Notes under the pieces: model-generated | What the model saw: the letters and a program-made list of their open reading frames with translations, nothing else | Databases searched by the model: none | What the model was told of the DNA's origin: nothing | From: Thalassomonas actiniarum | GTDB lineage: Bacteria; Pseudomonadota; Gammaproteobacteria; Enterobacterales; Alteromonadaceae | NCBI RefSeq assembly: GCF_000948975.2 | Contig: NZ_CP059735.1 | Coordinates: 5,640,603-5,704,602 of the forward strand | Length of the DNA stretch: 64,000 nt | Direction: 5' to 3' | Program-made: the position numbers and the translations under genes | In this document: one piece after another, positions 18,702-27,601 of the stretch | Position numbering within the stretch: the stretch's first letter is position 1 | Layout: every line of letters starts with the position of its first letter

Positions 18702-19542
18702 TATTCTTCATCCACAATACTAAATCGTCATATCGATATTGATAAGACAACTCACGCCGCCCTTTATCCCCGTTTATTACTTTGCCGGTTATTCCCCTAT
18801 CCTGCTCGTTAAAAACCGGCTCAGGCAAAGCTAAGGCAAGGGCCGCTTGTTGATAAAACTGCTGCCGGCTTACCCGGGTATTGGCGACACCGTTAAAAAT
18901 CCCCTGTGCCTGCTTTTGCTTTAACAGGCAGCTAATTAACCCCAGGGCATCGGTTTGGTGGATCAAATTCACCGCCGCATCCGGGTTGGCAAGATCTTTT
19001 TTGCCGGCCAGAAAGCGCCCCGGATGCCTGGCGGGACCAATTAGGCCGCTCAGGCGTATTACCGCAGATAAACCGTTAAAATTAAGCACACTTTGCTCCG
19101 CCTGCGCCACAATTGCCACTTTATTTGCGCTGATATCAAGCTCGGTTTGTTCAAAAACTTCCCCTTCAAGACCGTTATAAACCGAGCTGGTGCTGAGCAG
19201 GATAATTTTTTCCACATCATTTTTTTCTGCCACCGCCACCAGCTGGGCAATCTTTTCAGGATAATCGACCCGGCCTTTTTTCAGCTGCGGCGTAATACAG
19301 ATCACCAGTTGCCGGCAGGAGAAAATATCATGTTCTCTCAGTAATGAAGGCACCTGCGGCAATTGCAATACCCGGCTATTGATGCCCGCCTGATTAAGCT
19401 CAGCGGCTTTTTCCTCCCGGGTAGTCGTTGCCATCACCGGGATATTTTCTTTCATCAACTGCGTGGCCAGGGCCATGCCCAACCAGCCGCAACCTATGAT
19501 CCCTACGCTGTTAGCCGTGTTATCACCTGCTAGTCCTGACAA
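18691..19542 (-). CDS. NAD(P)-binding SDR/epimerase-like protein, YeeZ type
   Basis: A 283-residue extended Rossmann-fold protein. The nucleotide-binding motif is VGIIGCGWLGMALA (about residue 13-26), and the STSSVYNG segment is the position of the catalytic serine and tyrosine in extended SDRs. The sequence resembles E. coli YeeZ, whose substrate is not known. The start is a TTG at 19542 with GGAGG only 4 bases before it; no in-frame ATG exists before the Rossmann motif. The neighbour downstream is the small membrane protein. Confidence 0.82.
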   Translation of the reverse strand: MSGLAGDNTANSVGIIGCGWLGMALATQLMKENIPVMATTTREEKAAELNQAGINSRVLQLPQVPSLLREHDIFSCRQLVICITPQLKKGRVDYPEKIAQLVAVAEKNDVEKIILLSTSSVYNGLEGEVFEQTELDISANKVAIVAQAEQSVLNFNGLSAVIRLSGLIGPARHPGRFLAGKKDLANPDAAVNLIHQTDALGLISCLLKQKQAQGIFNGVANTRVSRQQFYQQAALALALPEPVFNEQDRGITGKVINGDKGRRELSYQYRYDDLVLWMKNSEN

Positions 19543-19630
19543 GAAGCCTCCATTAATTGAATAGTTAATTTTACCAAAATACTGGCCGGCCAGTATATCA
19601 GAACATGGCCGGATAATGGCAGCAGAGCAA

Positions 19631-20098
19631 TCATAAACCTTTGGCTTGCGACAAGCTCTTTATCTGTTTGACAACTTTTTTGGCAATGGCATTGGGTACC
19701 GGAATGGATAAATTGTATTGGGCAATGTTCCAGCCCCCTTGCGTTTTTACCAGCACACCGCTGCCCCGGCATAATCCATAATGTTCATTACTGAGCAGTT
19801 CATCAAAAAAAGCCATGTTATCGCCGCTTTGGCTTATATTTCGCTGTTGCGGCCGGTATAACCAGCCTTTGCCCTTGCTAAAGTACGGTTCTACAAACTC
19901 GCTAAAAGCCTGCTTTTCCCAGCGCTCGCTGGCATCTGTGCCCAGAAAAACGGCATCTTTTGTCATTAATCCCAGATAGGTTTGCATATCGGCATCAGCC
20001 GCTGCCTGATGGAAATTATCTAACACCCGGGCAACATCCTCATTGGCATGGCTTAAATTTACGGTGAAAAAAGTAACCAGCAAAAATAAAATTTTCAT
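19631..20098 (-). CDS. Secreted SnoaL/NTF2-like protein
   Basis: A 155-residue protein with a signal peptide (MKILFLLVTFFTVNLSHA, cleaved after the last A) and an NTF2-like cone fold: DNFHQAAADADMQTYLGLM then TKDAVFLGTDASERWEKQAF, and a C-terminal VLVKTQGGWNIAQYNLSIPVP. This is the SnoaL_3 type, whose members include enzymes and binding proteins without a common reaction. I start at 20098, where AAGGA and GGAG precede the ATG; a longer in-frame extension lacks sense. Probably periplasmic. Confidence 0.85.
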   Translation of the reverse strand: MKILFLLVTFFTVNLSHANEDVARVLDNFHQAAADADMQTYLGLMTKDAVFLGTDASERWEKQAFSEFVEPYFSKGKGWLYRPQQRNISQSGDNMAFFDELLSNEHYGLCRGSGVLVKTQGGWNIAQYNLSIPVPNAIAKKVVKQIKSLSQAKGL

Positions 20099-20144
20099 CT
20101 CCAATATTTCCTTTTGTTGAACATAAGCTGAGTTTACGTTGAGC

Positions 20145-21041
20145 TTAAATCGATTTAGGCAAGACCACATAACTGCCGGTGAAGCTGGCGGCGGCTTTAT
20201 CGCCACTGGCAACCCTGACTTCAACTTGAAAGCGGGCACGTTTGCCCTGACGCAAGGGGGATACTTCCCCGGATGCCATTTGCGTTGAGGTTTTCGCATA
20301 TGCCGGCCCTTTTATCGGCGCCAGGTAACGGATATTGCCCTCAGCCAGCACTATATCCCCGTCAAGTCCCTGCTCATGTAACTGCATATAGACGTAACCC
20401 CATCCCGTTAAGGTCGCCAGGGTATAGATGCTGCCGGCGAACATGGTATGGTGCAAGTTCTTGTTAAAATCGGGGTCGCAATGCGTGATCATTTCCCGGC
20501 CGTCATAGAAACACACCCGGATATCCATCGCCCGGCTCATGGGGATCGTTTGATGCCAGGTACTTTGCAATTCATCTGCTAAAGACACTTGATGGCCACC
20601 ATGCGCTTCCAGGCTTTTAACCATTTTATCATGCCTGATGGTATCAAAAAGCCAGTGAGAAAAACCCAGGTTTTGGTATCCCAGCCGGGTATAGAAAGGC
20701 ACGGCATTTTCCCTGGCATTAAGGCTTATTTCTGTGATCCCCAATTTACGCGCTTCCTGCTCCAGTTCCTGGATAATTTGCTTGCCCAGCCCTTTTCCCT
20801 GCTGGCCCTCTGCCACTGCCATAAAGCGGATCTCAGCGCTAAATTGCCCGCTTCTATGCAGCCGCCCGACGGCAACCACATTACCATCTTCGTCAAGACA
20901 CATACGGTGAATCGCCTGCTGCTCAAATTCATCTTTTTCACTGCCCTGCTCTTGCTGCCAGGGTTTTCTCAACATTTGCCAGCGCAAAAAATAATAAGCC
21001 TGAAACTCTTCTTCACTTTGTGGTGTAGTACACACTTTCAT
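20145..21041 (-). CDS. GNAT acetyltransferase fused to a hotdog thioesterase domain (YiiD-like)
   Basis: Two-domain protein of 298 residues. Residues about 1-145 form a GNAT domain with the acetyl-CoA loop EGQQGKGLGKQIIQELE and NAVPFYTRLGY. Residues about 150-298 match the YiiD C-terminal thioesterase-like hotdog domain (HTMFAGSIYTLATLTGWGYV). E. coli YiiD has the same fusion and has been linked to fatty acid synthesis initiation; whether this protein shares the activity is inference. In E. coli yiiD lies next to dtd and yihY; here the same three genes lie within 4 kb, supporting orthology. Ribosome binding site is weak. Confidence 0.88.
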   Translation of the reverse strand: MKVCTTPQSEEEFQAYYFLRWQMLRKPWQQEQGSEKDEFEQQAIHRMCLDEDGNVVAVGRLHRSGQFSAEIRFMAVAEGQQGKGLGKQIIQELEQEARKLGITEISLNARENAVPFYTRLGYQNLGFSHWLFDTIRHDKMVKSLEAHGGHQVSLADELQSTWHQTIPMSRAMDIRVCFYDGREMITHCDPDFNKNLHHTMFAGSIYTLATLTGWGYVYMQLHEQGLDGDIVLAEGNIRYLAPIKGPAYAKTSTQMASGEVSPLRQGKRARFQVEVRVASGDKAAASFTGSYVVLPKSI

Positions 21042-21096
21042 TGTCTATGCTTTATCCTATCTGTTGTTATCAGCTTGTTATTATTCATTCTTTTTT

Positions 21097-21852
21097 ATGC
21101 GGCTTCCGATTCAGTTTCAGCAAAAAAAATTACTCTACTTCAATCAGGAGCGGGAGGTCATTGCTGTTTATGAAAATGCTTATTACCGCTGGATAACCTG
21201 CTCCCGGGTATTGCAAAGCCTGATGCTGAAAAGCCGCCCCTGGCAATTAACCTTGCCCCATCATAATGCCTTACTGCTACCCTTGCTATTTTTTCGGCCA
21301 AAACAGGTAATAGAACTGGGGCTCGGCGGCGGTAACCTTTCGCGTTTTATGAAAAAAATAGCACTGGCTATCGATTGGCTCACTATTGAATACGAGCAAA
21401 ACGTTATTGACTGTTTCCGGCGTTATTTCAATCCATTATCTCAAGAAAACCAGATTATTCATGCCGATATCAATCACTGGTTCAAACATCACAACTCAGG
21501 CGAACATAGCTGGATTATTTATGATATTTATCAGCCGCCGAAAGTATCCACCAATCCCCCGGATACTTTACTGCAATTACTGCTAAAAACACTCACTCCG
21601 GACAGCTGCTTTTCCATTAACCTGCCCGAGCCTTCGGCTCCCGAACTCACCTTGCTGCTGAAACAATTAAAGCGCCGGCAAAGCAGTCACCGGCTGTATT
21701 ATTTCACGGTTGCCCGCTATCGCAATGTCATTATCCAGCTGCTGCCCAAGTCCTGGCAGCTAAACGGGACAGGATATCTCGCCGAAAGTTATTTACCGCC
21801 CAAGCTTATCCCGCCCTGGCTAAAGTGCTGGCAAGCGGGGCAAGAGGAATAA
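21097..21852 (+). CDS. Spermidine-synthase-like SAM-fold protein
   Basis: A protein of about 251 residues with a class I methyltransferase/spermidine synthase fold. The nucleotide-binding loop is VIELGLGGGNLSRFMKKI, followed by LTIEYEQNVIDCF and a segment IIYDIYQPPKVS in place of the catalytic Asp loop. The short N-terminal beta domain and the missing canonical catalytic residues argue against genuine spermidine synthase. Start uncertain: ATG at 21097 or TTG at 21064, neither with a clear ribosome binding site. Divergent from the YiiD-like gene. Substrate unknown. Confidence 0.75.
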   Translation: MRLPIQFQQKKLLYFNQEREVIAVYENAYYRWITCSRVLQSLMLKSRPWQLTLPHHNALLLPLLFFRPKQVIELGLGGGNLSRFMKKIALAIDWLTIEYEQNVIDCFRRYFNPLSQENQIIHADINHWFKHHNSGEHSWIIYDIYQPPKVSTNPPDTLLQLLLKTLTPDSCFSINLPEPSAPELTLLLKQLKRRQSSHRLYYFTVARYRNVIIQLLPKSWQLNGTGYLAESYLPPKLIPPWLKCWQAGQEE

Positions 21853-21872
21853 TTTCAGGGGGATAGGTGTTA

Positions 21873-22310
21873 TCAGATAGTCAGGTTAATGGTCACCGGG
21901 CCGTCATTAACCAGCGAAACTTTCATATCTGCGCCAAAAATGCCGGTGGGCACGGTAAAGTCCAACTCTCTTAATTGCCCGCAAAAATATTGATAAAGGC
22001 TTTCACTGAGCTCGGGAGCGGCAGCCGAAGTAAAGCTTGGACGCATACCGCGGCTGGTGTCCGCAGCCAGGGTAAACTGGGAAACGACTAAGATATCGCC
22101 GTTCACCTGCTTAACATTCAGGTTCATCTTACCCTGTTCATCTTCAAAAATCCGGTATCCGGCCACCCTTTGTGCCAGGCGCTTGGCTTTGGCTTCATTA
22201 TCTCCCGGTTCAATGGCAAGCAATACCAGTAATCCCTGATTGATTTCGCCGACAATTTTATTTTCAACGCTGACACTGGCTTCACTAACTCTTTGCAATA
22301 AGGCGATCAT
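21873..22310 (-). CDS. dtd: D-aminoacyl-tRNA deacylase Dtd
   Basis: Proofreading enzyme that removes D-amino acids (and glycine from tRNA-Ala) from tRNA. It is 145 residues, the E. coli length. It begins [16 protein letters not shown] and has the catalytic [17 protein letters not shown] and the cross-subunit Gly-cis-Pro-type end [11 protein letters not shown]. Its ATG overlaps the TGA of the upstream proline iminopeptidase gene (ATGA), so the two are coupled. An upstream in-frame extension within the peptidase gene is a shadow. Confidence 0.97.
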   Translation of the reverse strand: MIALLQRVSEASVSVENKIVGEINQGLLVLLAIEPGDNEAKAKRLAQRVAGYRIFEDEQGKMNLNVKQVNGDILVVSQFTLAADTSRGMRPSFTSAAAPELSESLYQYFCGQLRELDFTVPTGIFGADMKVSLVNDGPVTINLTI

Positions 22311-23275
22311 GACTCTTTTTCTGTTAAAAAATTTGCCATAGTATCGGTGGCTTTGCAAAAAGCATCAATAGTTTGTGTTTCAAATCCGCTATGTCCGGCG
22401 CAGGGCAATATTTGTAATTGCGCATTTCGCCACTGCTGACAGAGCTGATCGGCAATATGCAGCTGGCACACCATATCATAACGGCCGTGTAACAAGATCG
22501 CCGGTATATCCTGAATTTGACTGATATTGTCGAGAATATAATTCTCATCCATAAAACATTGCCGGGTAAAATAAAAACTGGAAATCACCGCCATGCATAA
22601 CGCCTGGTGAGTATCTTCCACCTGGGCCATGCCGATATGGGCATGCTCTATGGTGGATAAACGCAACTCCCACAGGTACCAGGCTTTACTGGCGGCAATA
22701 ACGGCCACTTCATTTTCCGAGGATAACAGCTGGTGATAACCGCCAAGCACATCCGAGTTATATTTCCCCCCGAGATGGCCGGCAAATTCACGGTAATATT
22801 CGGGATAGAAACAGGAAGCGCCGCCGGGTTTATACAACCAGTCGCATTCTGCTGTTGAGGCCAGAAAAACGCCTCTCAGGATAAATCCCAACACCCGGGC
22901 GGGATAACGGATACCGTAAGCTAATGCCAGAGTTGTGCCCCAGGAGCCGCCGGTCACCAGCCATTGTTTAATGCCCAGGTGTTCCCGGATAAGTTCGATA
23001 TCCTCAATCAGGTGATCCAGGGTGTTATTTTCTATACTGGGGGAGGGTTTTGAACGCCCGCAACCACGCTGATCAAACAAAATAATACGATACAGTTGCG
23101 GATCAAAATAACGCCTGTGGTTTTCACTGGAGCCGCCCCCCGGCCCGCCATGAAAGTACACCACAGGAATGCCTTTTTCATTACCCGATTGCTCCAGGTA
23201 GATCTGGTGTCCGTCCCCGACATCAAGCCACTGCTGAGAAGTCACAGATATTTTGGGATATAAGGTGCGCGACAT
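22307..23275 (-). CDS. pip: Proline iminopeptidase (alpha/beta hydrolase, S33)
   Basis: Removes N-terminal proline from peptides in the cytoplasm. About 322 residues. It shows the oxyanion loop [10 protein letters not shown], the nucleophile elbow [34 protein letters not shown] with the catalytic aspartate, and a late GHSGFE with the catalytic histidine. I start at ATG 23275, preceded by GGAAGGA at a good distance, rather than a longer in-frame start. Lies 4 bases overlapping with dtd; the link may be general protein quality control. Confidence 0.95.
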   Translation of the reverse strand: MSRTLYPKISVTSQQWLDVGDGHQIYLEQSGNEKGIPVVYFHGGPGGGSSENHRRYFDPQLYRIILFDQRGCGRSKPSPSIENNTLDHLIEDIELIREHLGIKQWLVTGGSWGTTLALAYGIRYPARVLGFILRGVFLASTAECDWLYKPGGASCFYPEYYREFAGHLGGKYNSDVLGGYHQLLSSENEVAVIAASKAWYLWELRLSTIEHAHIGMAQVEDTHQALCMAVISSFYFTRQCFMDENYILDNISQIQDIPAILLHGRYDMVCQLHIADQLCQQWRNAQLQILPCAGHSGFETQTIDAFCKATDTMANFLTEKES

Positions 23276-23375
23276 AAACTTTTCCTTCCAGGGAAGCATG
23301 CAATAAGCTTATACCAATTACCCCATTAAAGGGAGTAGCGGCACAACAGCCAGGGGGGTGTCGTGCCAATTAATT

Positions 23376-24365
23376 TTATAGCTCTTGTTCTTGTGACAGC
23401 AGCGATTTATCCGGTTTTTCCGGCGGCGGTGTTAATTTTGCCGGTTGAGCTTCTGCCAGTTTTACCGTGTCTTTTGGCCCCAGCATCCCTGCCTGCCTTG
23501 CTGCCCGCTTTTTCGGCTCAAAAAAGCCTTGCAGCGACACCGTAAACAAGGCGCCGATCAAAACCACCAACCAGGACAAATACACCCAAAGAAATAAAAT
23601 CGGAATACTGGCCAGCGCCCCGTAAATCGCCTGGTAAGACGGCAATTGCGTCACATAAAAAGCAAAGCCTTTTTTCGCCAGCTCAAACAATAATGCCGCC
23701 AGGGTGGCACCGGACAGGGCATATTTAAAAGGAATGATCTTGTTGGGCACCACCATATAAAGGATCACAAAGGCGGCAATGGAAGCCAGCAAGGGCAATG
23801 AACGCAAAAACACATTGGCAAGCCCGAAAATATCATAATCGCCGATGGAGACCAGGGAAACGATATAGGACGTTGCCGCGATACTGCTGCCCACCAGCAC
23901 AGGCCCCAGGGTTAACACCATCCAGTACATGGAAAATGAGGTGATCACCCGCCTTTTTTCCGTCACCCGCCACAGCTTATTTAAACTTTTATCAATGGCG
24001 GAGATCAGCAAGAGGGCAAACAGGAATAAAAATGTAATGGCGACCGCAGACATCTTGGAAGCATTATCAACAAAACCGGAAATATGATGTTGCACGACAT
24101 CACCGGCGGTGGGCACAAAGTTACTATAAACAAACTCTTCAATGATCTGCCGGATATCGGCAAAGATCGGGAATGCCGTCATCACCGACAACATCACCAC
24201 CATGAGCGGCACCAAAGACATCAGGGTAACATAAGCGAGGTAACCCGCCACCACGTGGATATGCTCCTGCTGCAAACGTTTAAGCAAATAACCGGCAAAC
24301 TGTACCAGTGTCTTTTGATGGGACAGGTAATAGTTACGATTAAAATTTTTAATAATTTTTAACAA
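23376..24365 (-). CDS. YihY/BrkB-family inner membrane protein
   Basis: A 329-residue integral membrane protein of the YihY (formerly called RNase BN by error) family. Six hydrophobic segments can be seen; the family's typical segments [34 protein letters not shown] and [21 protein letters not shown] are present. The C-terminal about 45 residues are a charged, proline-rich cytosolic tail. Start is a TTG at 24365. Biochemical role unknown; its neighbourhood with dtd and YiiD-like genes matches enterics. Confidence 0.92.
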   Translation of the reverse strand: MLKIIKNFNRNYYLSHQKTLVQFAGYLLKRLQQEHIHVVAGYLAYVTLMSLVPLMVVMLSVMTAFPIFADIRQIIEEFVYSNFVPTAGDVVQHHISGFVDNASKMSAVAITFLFLFALLLISAIDKSLNKLWRVTEKRRVITSFSMYWMVLTLGPVLVGSSIAATSYIVSLVSIGDYDIFGLANVFLRSLPLLASIAAFVILYMVVPNKIIPFKYALSGATLAALLFELAKKGFAFYVTQLPSYQAIYGALASIPILFLWVYLSWLVVLIGALFTVSLQGFFEPKKRAARQAGMLGPKDTVKLAEAQPAKLTPPPEKPDKSLLSQEQEL

Positions 24366-24487
24366 TTAAGGTTTCCAGAAAGCCTTCTCGATATACTATG
24401 ATAACCACATTCGCCGCAATTGCGAAACCTGGTGATTGTTATTAAATGAAAACATAGACTTAATTAAACAACGATAGAGGGAAACCA

Positions 24488-24709
24488 ATGGCACAAGGCT
24501 CAGGCGGTAATGTTATCGCCGCAATATGTAATCTGTTTTTTCCGGGGTTAGGACAATTAGTGCAAGGGCGCATCATAGCCGCTTTAATATTTGCCATCAT
24601 AGTCATTGGTGGATATGCACTTTGGTGGCTGGTGATCCCGGCGATCATTGCCGGTGTATTCCACCTATGGTCCATTATTGACGCAGCGCGTTTTAAGGCA
24701 AGTGATTAA
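24488..24709 (+). CDS. Small membrane protein, TM2-like
   Basis: A 73-residue protein with a glycine-rich hydrophobic core, two likely membrane helices (IAAICNLFFPGLGQLVQG then AALIFAIIVIGGYALWWLV) and a polar tail HLWSIIDAARFKASD. The pattern FPGLGQxxxGR resembles TM2-domain proteins. GAGGGAAACC precedes the ATG. The gene stands alone. Function unknown. Confidence 0.75.
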   Translation: MAQGSGGNVIAAICNLFFPGLGQLVQGRIIAALIFAIIVIGGYALWWLVIPAIIAGVFHLWSIIDAARFKASD

Positions 24710-24802
24710 AAGCGAGCATGGCAAGGAAGCTGCTTAATACCCTAAAACCATGCTAAGCAACTGGCAACGACTTAAAGCTTAGCGGCATAAAGTCCGGCAA
24801 TG

Positions 24803-24979
24803 CTACACTTTCTTATCAGTATTGTCGTTTATATCTGTATCCCAGTCCCTGGGCACAGGCCTTTGCTGGTTAATTAAAGAAAGTAAGTCAGAGAGTTGTT
24901 TGATTTGTTGGGGATTCGCCCGCCCTTCTTCAAATAACTGGCGAAGCTGCTTTAAAGCCCTTAGTTGATCCGGAGACAT
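24803..24979 (-). CDS. Small soluble protein, unknown
   Basis: A 58-residue, probably helical, charged protein (MSPDQLRALKQLRQLFEEGR then ANPQQIKQLSDLLSLINQ). The ATG at 24979 has AAGGA about 10 bases upstream. No family recognised. Codon use resembles neighbours, so it is likely genuine. Confidence 0.6.
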   Translation of the reverse strand: MSPDQLRALKQLRQLFEEGRANPQQIKQLSDLLSLINQQRPVPRDWDTDINDNTDKKV

Positions 24980-25245
24980 AGTGACCAAGTCCTTTTGTTA
25001 ATTAGGTTAACTTAAACAGTGCTTCCTGCTATGCAACTGCTCGCGGGCTGATGAGACAACAGCTAACCGCAATCTAGCGTACTCATTTCCTTATCAGTTT
25101 AGCCGATATCTTAATTTACTCCAGTCATGCAAATTAAAGCGTTATCAAGCTGCAGCCGGAGCGTATAAACAGAGCACTAATCCCCTGCGCCTGCTTCGCT
25201 TTAGCTGCTAATCCATTTGGCCGCGAACATAAACCCGGCTCCAGC

Positions 25246-25383
25246 TCCTCCTGAGCCCGCAGGATAAATACTTCCATGTATAACCCAGCTCCTGCTCATC
25301 CCTGAGCCCACAGGATAAATACTTCCATGTATAACCCAGCTCCTGCTCATCCCTGAGCCCGCAGGATAAATACTTCCATGTAT
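25246..25383. repeat. 51-bp tandem repeat, about 2.7 units, behind the typA terminator
   Basis: AGGATAAATACTTCCATGTA recurs at 25261, 25312 and 25363 (period 51), separated by CCCAGCTCCTGCTCATCC and CTGAGCCC. The last unit ends directly at the A-tract that is the T-tract of the typA terminator on the minus strand. The remaining 24980-25245 bases contain nothing I can identify. A related repeat occurs at 43022-43116. Confidence 0.9.
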
Positions 25384-25414
25384 AAAAAAGCCGGCAGATA
25401 TTATCTGCCGGCTT
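25384..25414 (-). terminator. Rho-independent terminator of typA
   Basis: AAGCCGGCAGATA (388-400 of 25 kb) pairs perfectly with TATCTGCCGGCTT (402-414), followed on the minus strand by TTTT. It starts 28 bases after the typA stop. Confidence 0.9.
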
Positions 25415-25441
25415 GATTCGCAATAACCTGGTTATGCTTGC

Positions 25442-27259
25442 TTATTTAGGCGCACGACTTTCGCGTTTACGATCGCTCTCTTTCAAGAACTTCTTACGTA
25501 TACGGATATTCTCAGGCGTAACTTCTACCAACTCATCGTTATCAATGAATTCTAATGCCTGCTCAAGCGACATCAAAATAGGCGGCGTTAAGGTTTGTGC
25601 TTCATCGGCACCGGATGAACGTACGTTAGTTAACTGCTTACCTTTAAGGGCGTTTACTGTTAAATCGTTATCACGGCTATGAATACCGATAATTTGACCT
25701 TCATAGATATCAACACCATGACCGATCATCATACGGCCACGACTTTGCAAGTTGAAGATCGCATTGGTCAGTGCTTTACCGGTAGCGTTAGCGATCATTA
25801 CACCGTTAACACGCTGGCCGATTTCGCCGCCTTTATGAGGCCCATACTCGTAATAAGTATGATAAATCAGGCCACTACCAGAAGTTAAGGTCATAAATTC
25901 AGTCTGGAAACCAATCAAGCCACGGCTTGGCATGATAAAGTCCATACGGATACGACCTTTACCGTCAGGGGCCATATCGGTTAATTCCGCTTTACGTACA
26001 CCCATTTTTTCCATGATAGGCCCCTGATGCTGCTCTTCAACATCAATGGTCACAGTTTCATAGGGCTCTTGTAATTCGCCGTCAATCTCTCTCATGATAA
26101 CTTCAGGACGAGAAACAGCTAATTCATAACCTTCACGACGCATGTTTTCAATCAGGATGCCCAGGTGTAATTCACCACGGCCGGAAACTTTAAACTTATC
26201 AGGATCGTCAAGTTGCTGAACACGTAAGGCAACATTATGTACCAGCTCTTTCTCTAAGCGATCTTTGATATTACGTGAGGTAACATACTTACCTTCCTGA
26301 CCGGAAAATGGCGAAGTATTAACCTGGAAAGTCATAGTTACCGTAGGCTCATCAACCGACAAGGCCGGTAAAGCTTCTACTTCACTCGGGCAACAAATGG
26401 TATCAGAAATCTTTAATTCGCCTAAACCGGTAATCGCAATAATATCGCCTGCTTTGGCTTCTTCGGTTTCATGGCGATCAAGTCCAAGGTATCCGAAAAC
26501 TTTACCCACTTTGCCGTTATGCACTTTACCGTTAGCCGCTTCAACCGTTACTTGCTGATTAGGCTTAACACTACCGCGCATAATACGGCCAACACCGATA
26601 ACACCTAAGTAAGAGCTATAGTCGAGTTGTGAGATTTGCATCTGGAAAGGGCCGTCAATGTCGGCATCCGGTGCAGGTACTTCAGAAACAATTGTTTCAA
26701 ATAATGGCGTCATGTCGCTGCCTTCAACACCTTCTTCGTGTGAAGCCCAGCCGTTTAATGCCGAAGCATAAACCACTTTAAAGTCCAGCTGTTCATCGCT
26801 GGCACCCAGGTTGTCAAACAGATCAAATACCTGATCCATAACCCAGTCAGGGCGGGCACCCGGCTTATCAATTTTATTGATAACAATAATAGGTTTTAAT
26901 CCCTGAGCAAACGCTTTTTGAGTTACAAAGCGGGTTTGCGGCATAGGGCCTTCCTGAGCATCAACAATCAATAACACTGAATCGACCATAGACATAACAC
27001 GCTCTACTTCACCACCAAAGTCGGCGTGACCCGGGGTGTCAACGATGTTCACACGGTAATCGTTCCAGTTAATCGCGGTGTTTTTGGCTAGGATGGTGAT
27101 ACCGCGTTCTTTTTCGATATCGTTAGAATCCATCACACGTTCGTCATGTCCGGTGCGTGAATCTAAAGTACCTGACTGTTCGAGTAGCTTGTCGACTAGG
27201 GTGGTTTTACCATGGTCAACGTGGGCAATGATGGCTATATTGCGTAATTTATCTAACAC
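25442..27259 (-). CDS. typA: Ribosome-associated GTPase TypA/BipA
   Basis: Translational GTPase that aids 50S ribosomal subunit assembly at low temperature and stress. The G domain begins [29 protein letters not shown] (G3) and [10 protein letters not shown] (G4) follow, then EF-G-like domains and the TypA-specific C-terminus ending [11 protein letters not shown] start at the GTG 27259 ([11 protein letters not shown], 605 aa), which agrees with family length; an open frame continues upstream to a GTG at 27349 and would add 30 atypical residues. typA is divergent from glnA, the arrangement seen in enterics. Confidence 0.93.
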   Translation of the reverse strand: MLDKLRNIAIIAHVDHGKTTLVDKLLEQSGTLDSRTGHDERVMDSNDIEKERGITILAKNTAINWNDYRVNIVDTPGHADFGGEVERVMSMVDSVLLIVDAQEGPMPQTRFVTQKAFAQGLKPIIVINKIDKPGARPDWVMDQVFDLFDNLGASDEQLDFKVVYASALNGWASHEEGVEGSDMTPLFETIVSEVPAPDADIDGPFQMQISQLDYSSYLGVIGVGRIMRGSVKPNQQVTVEAANGKVHNGKVGKVFGYLGLDRHETEEAKAGDIIAITGLGELKISDTICCPSEVEALPALSVDEPTVTMTFQVNTSPFSGQEGKYVTSRNIKDRLEKELVHNVALRVQQLDDPDKFKVSGRGELHLGILIENMRREGYELAVSRPEVIMREIDGELQEPYETVTIDVEEQHQGPIMEKMGVRKAELTDMAPDGKGRIRMDFIMPSRGLIGFQTEFMTLTSGSGLIYHTYYEYGPHKGGEIGQRVNGVMIANATGKALTNAIFNLQSRGRMMIGHGVDIYEGQIIGIHSRDNDLTVNALKGKQLTNVRSSGADEAQTLTPPILMSLEQALEFIDNDELVEVTPENIRIRKKFLKESDRKRESRAPK

Positions 27260-27414
27260 TGGCTTTTGCTCATAGGGATATAATTTGGGCGCATATTGTA
27301 CAGGAGTATTAACAACAAAGAAAACGTTAGTTTTTTTATCTTTGATCACGTATTTATCACAATTGATCTGCTAAAGTACTGAAGCGAATAATAATGCAGT
27401 AAAAAACCAAGTTT

Positions 27415-27470
27415 TGCACCAAAAAGGGTTTATGCACCAACAAAGCACAGCTATCGCACCAAGTTGGTGC
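27415..27470 (+). promoter_or_regulatory. NtrC enhancer sites upstream of glnA
   Basis: GCACCAAGTTGGTGC (27456-27470) is a perfect 15-bp palindrome that matches the NtrC consensus. Half-sites TGCACCAA occur at 27415 and 27433. The sites are 70-110 bases upstream of the sigma-54 promoter, the usual enhancer geometry. Confidence 0.85.
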
Positions 27471-27521
27471 AAAGAGAAACGTAACCCTTTTTAAAAAGCA
27501 TAAATATCAACACCTTAACTT

Positions 27522-27538
27522 TTGGCACGAACTTGGCT
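27522..27538 (+). promoter_or_regulatory. Sigma-54 promoter of glnA
   Basis: TTGGCACGAACTTGGCT matches the TGGCACG-N4-TTGCW pattern with the correct -24/-12 spacing and one mismatch in the -12 element. The start of transcription is expected about 12 bases later, near 27549. RNA polymerase with RpoN would be activated by NtrC~P bound upstream. Confidence 0.85.
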
Positions 27539-27601
27539 GTGGATTCGATAACTGGAAAAACACATTTACTATTAACGAACGAATAATACTGGAGACAATA
27601 A

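Noticed and set aside
20099-20299. 67-residue N-terminal extension of the SnoaL-like protein
   Set aside because: It overlaps the YiiD-like gene, and the signal peptide with a good ribosome binding site begins at 20098.
23311-23330. Another ATACCAATT element end
   Set aside because: Only one end is present; no inverted partner is found within a few hundred bases, so an element cannot be supported.
25208-25423. Minus-strand reading frame with three copies of YTWKYLSCGLRDEQELG
   Set aside because: It is produced by the 51-bp repeat, whose length happens to be a multiple of three, and it starts next to the typA terminator without a ribosome binding site.
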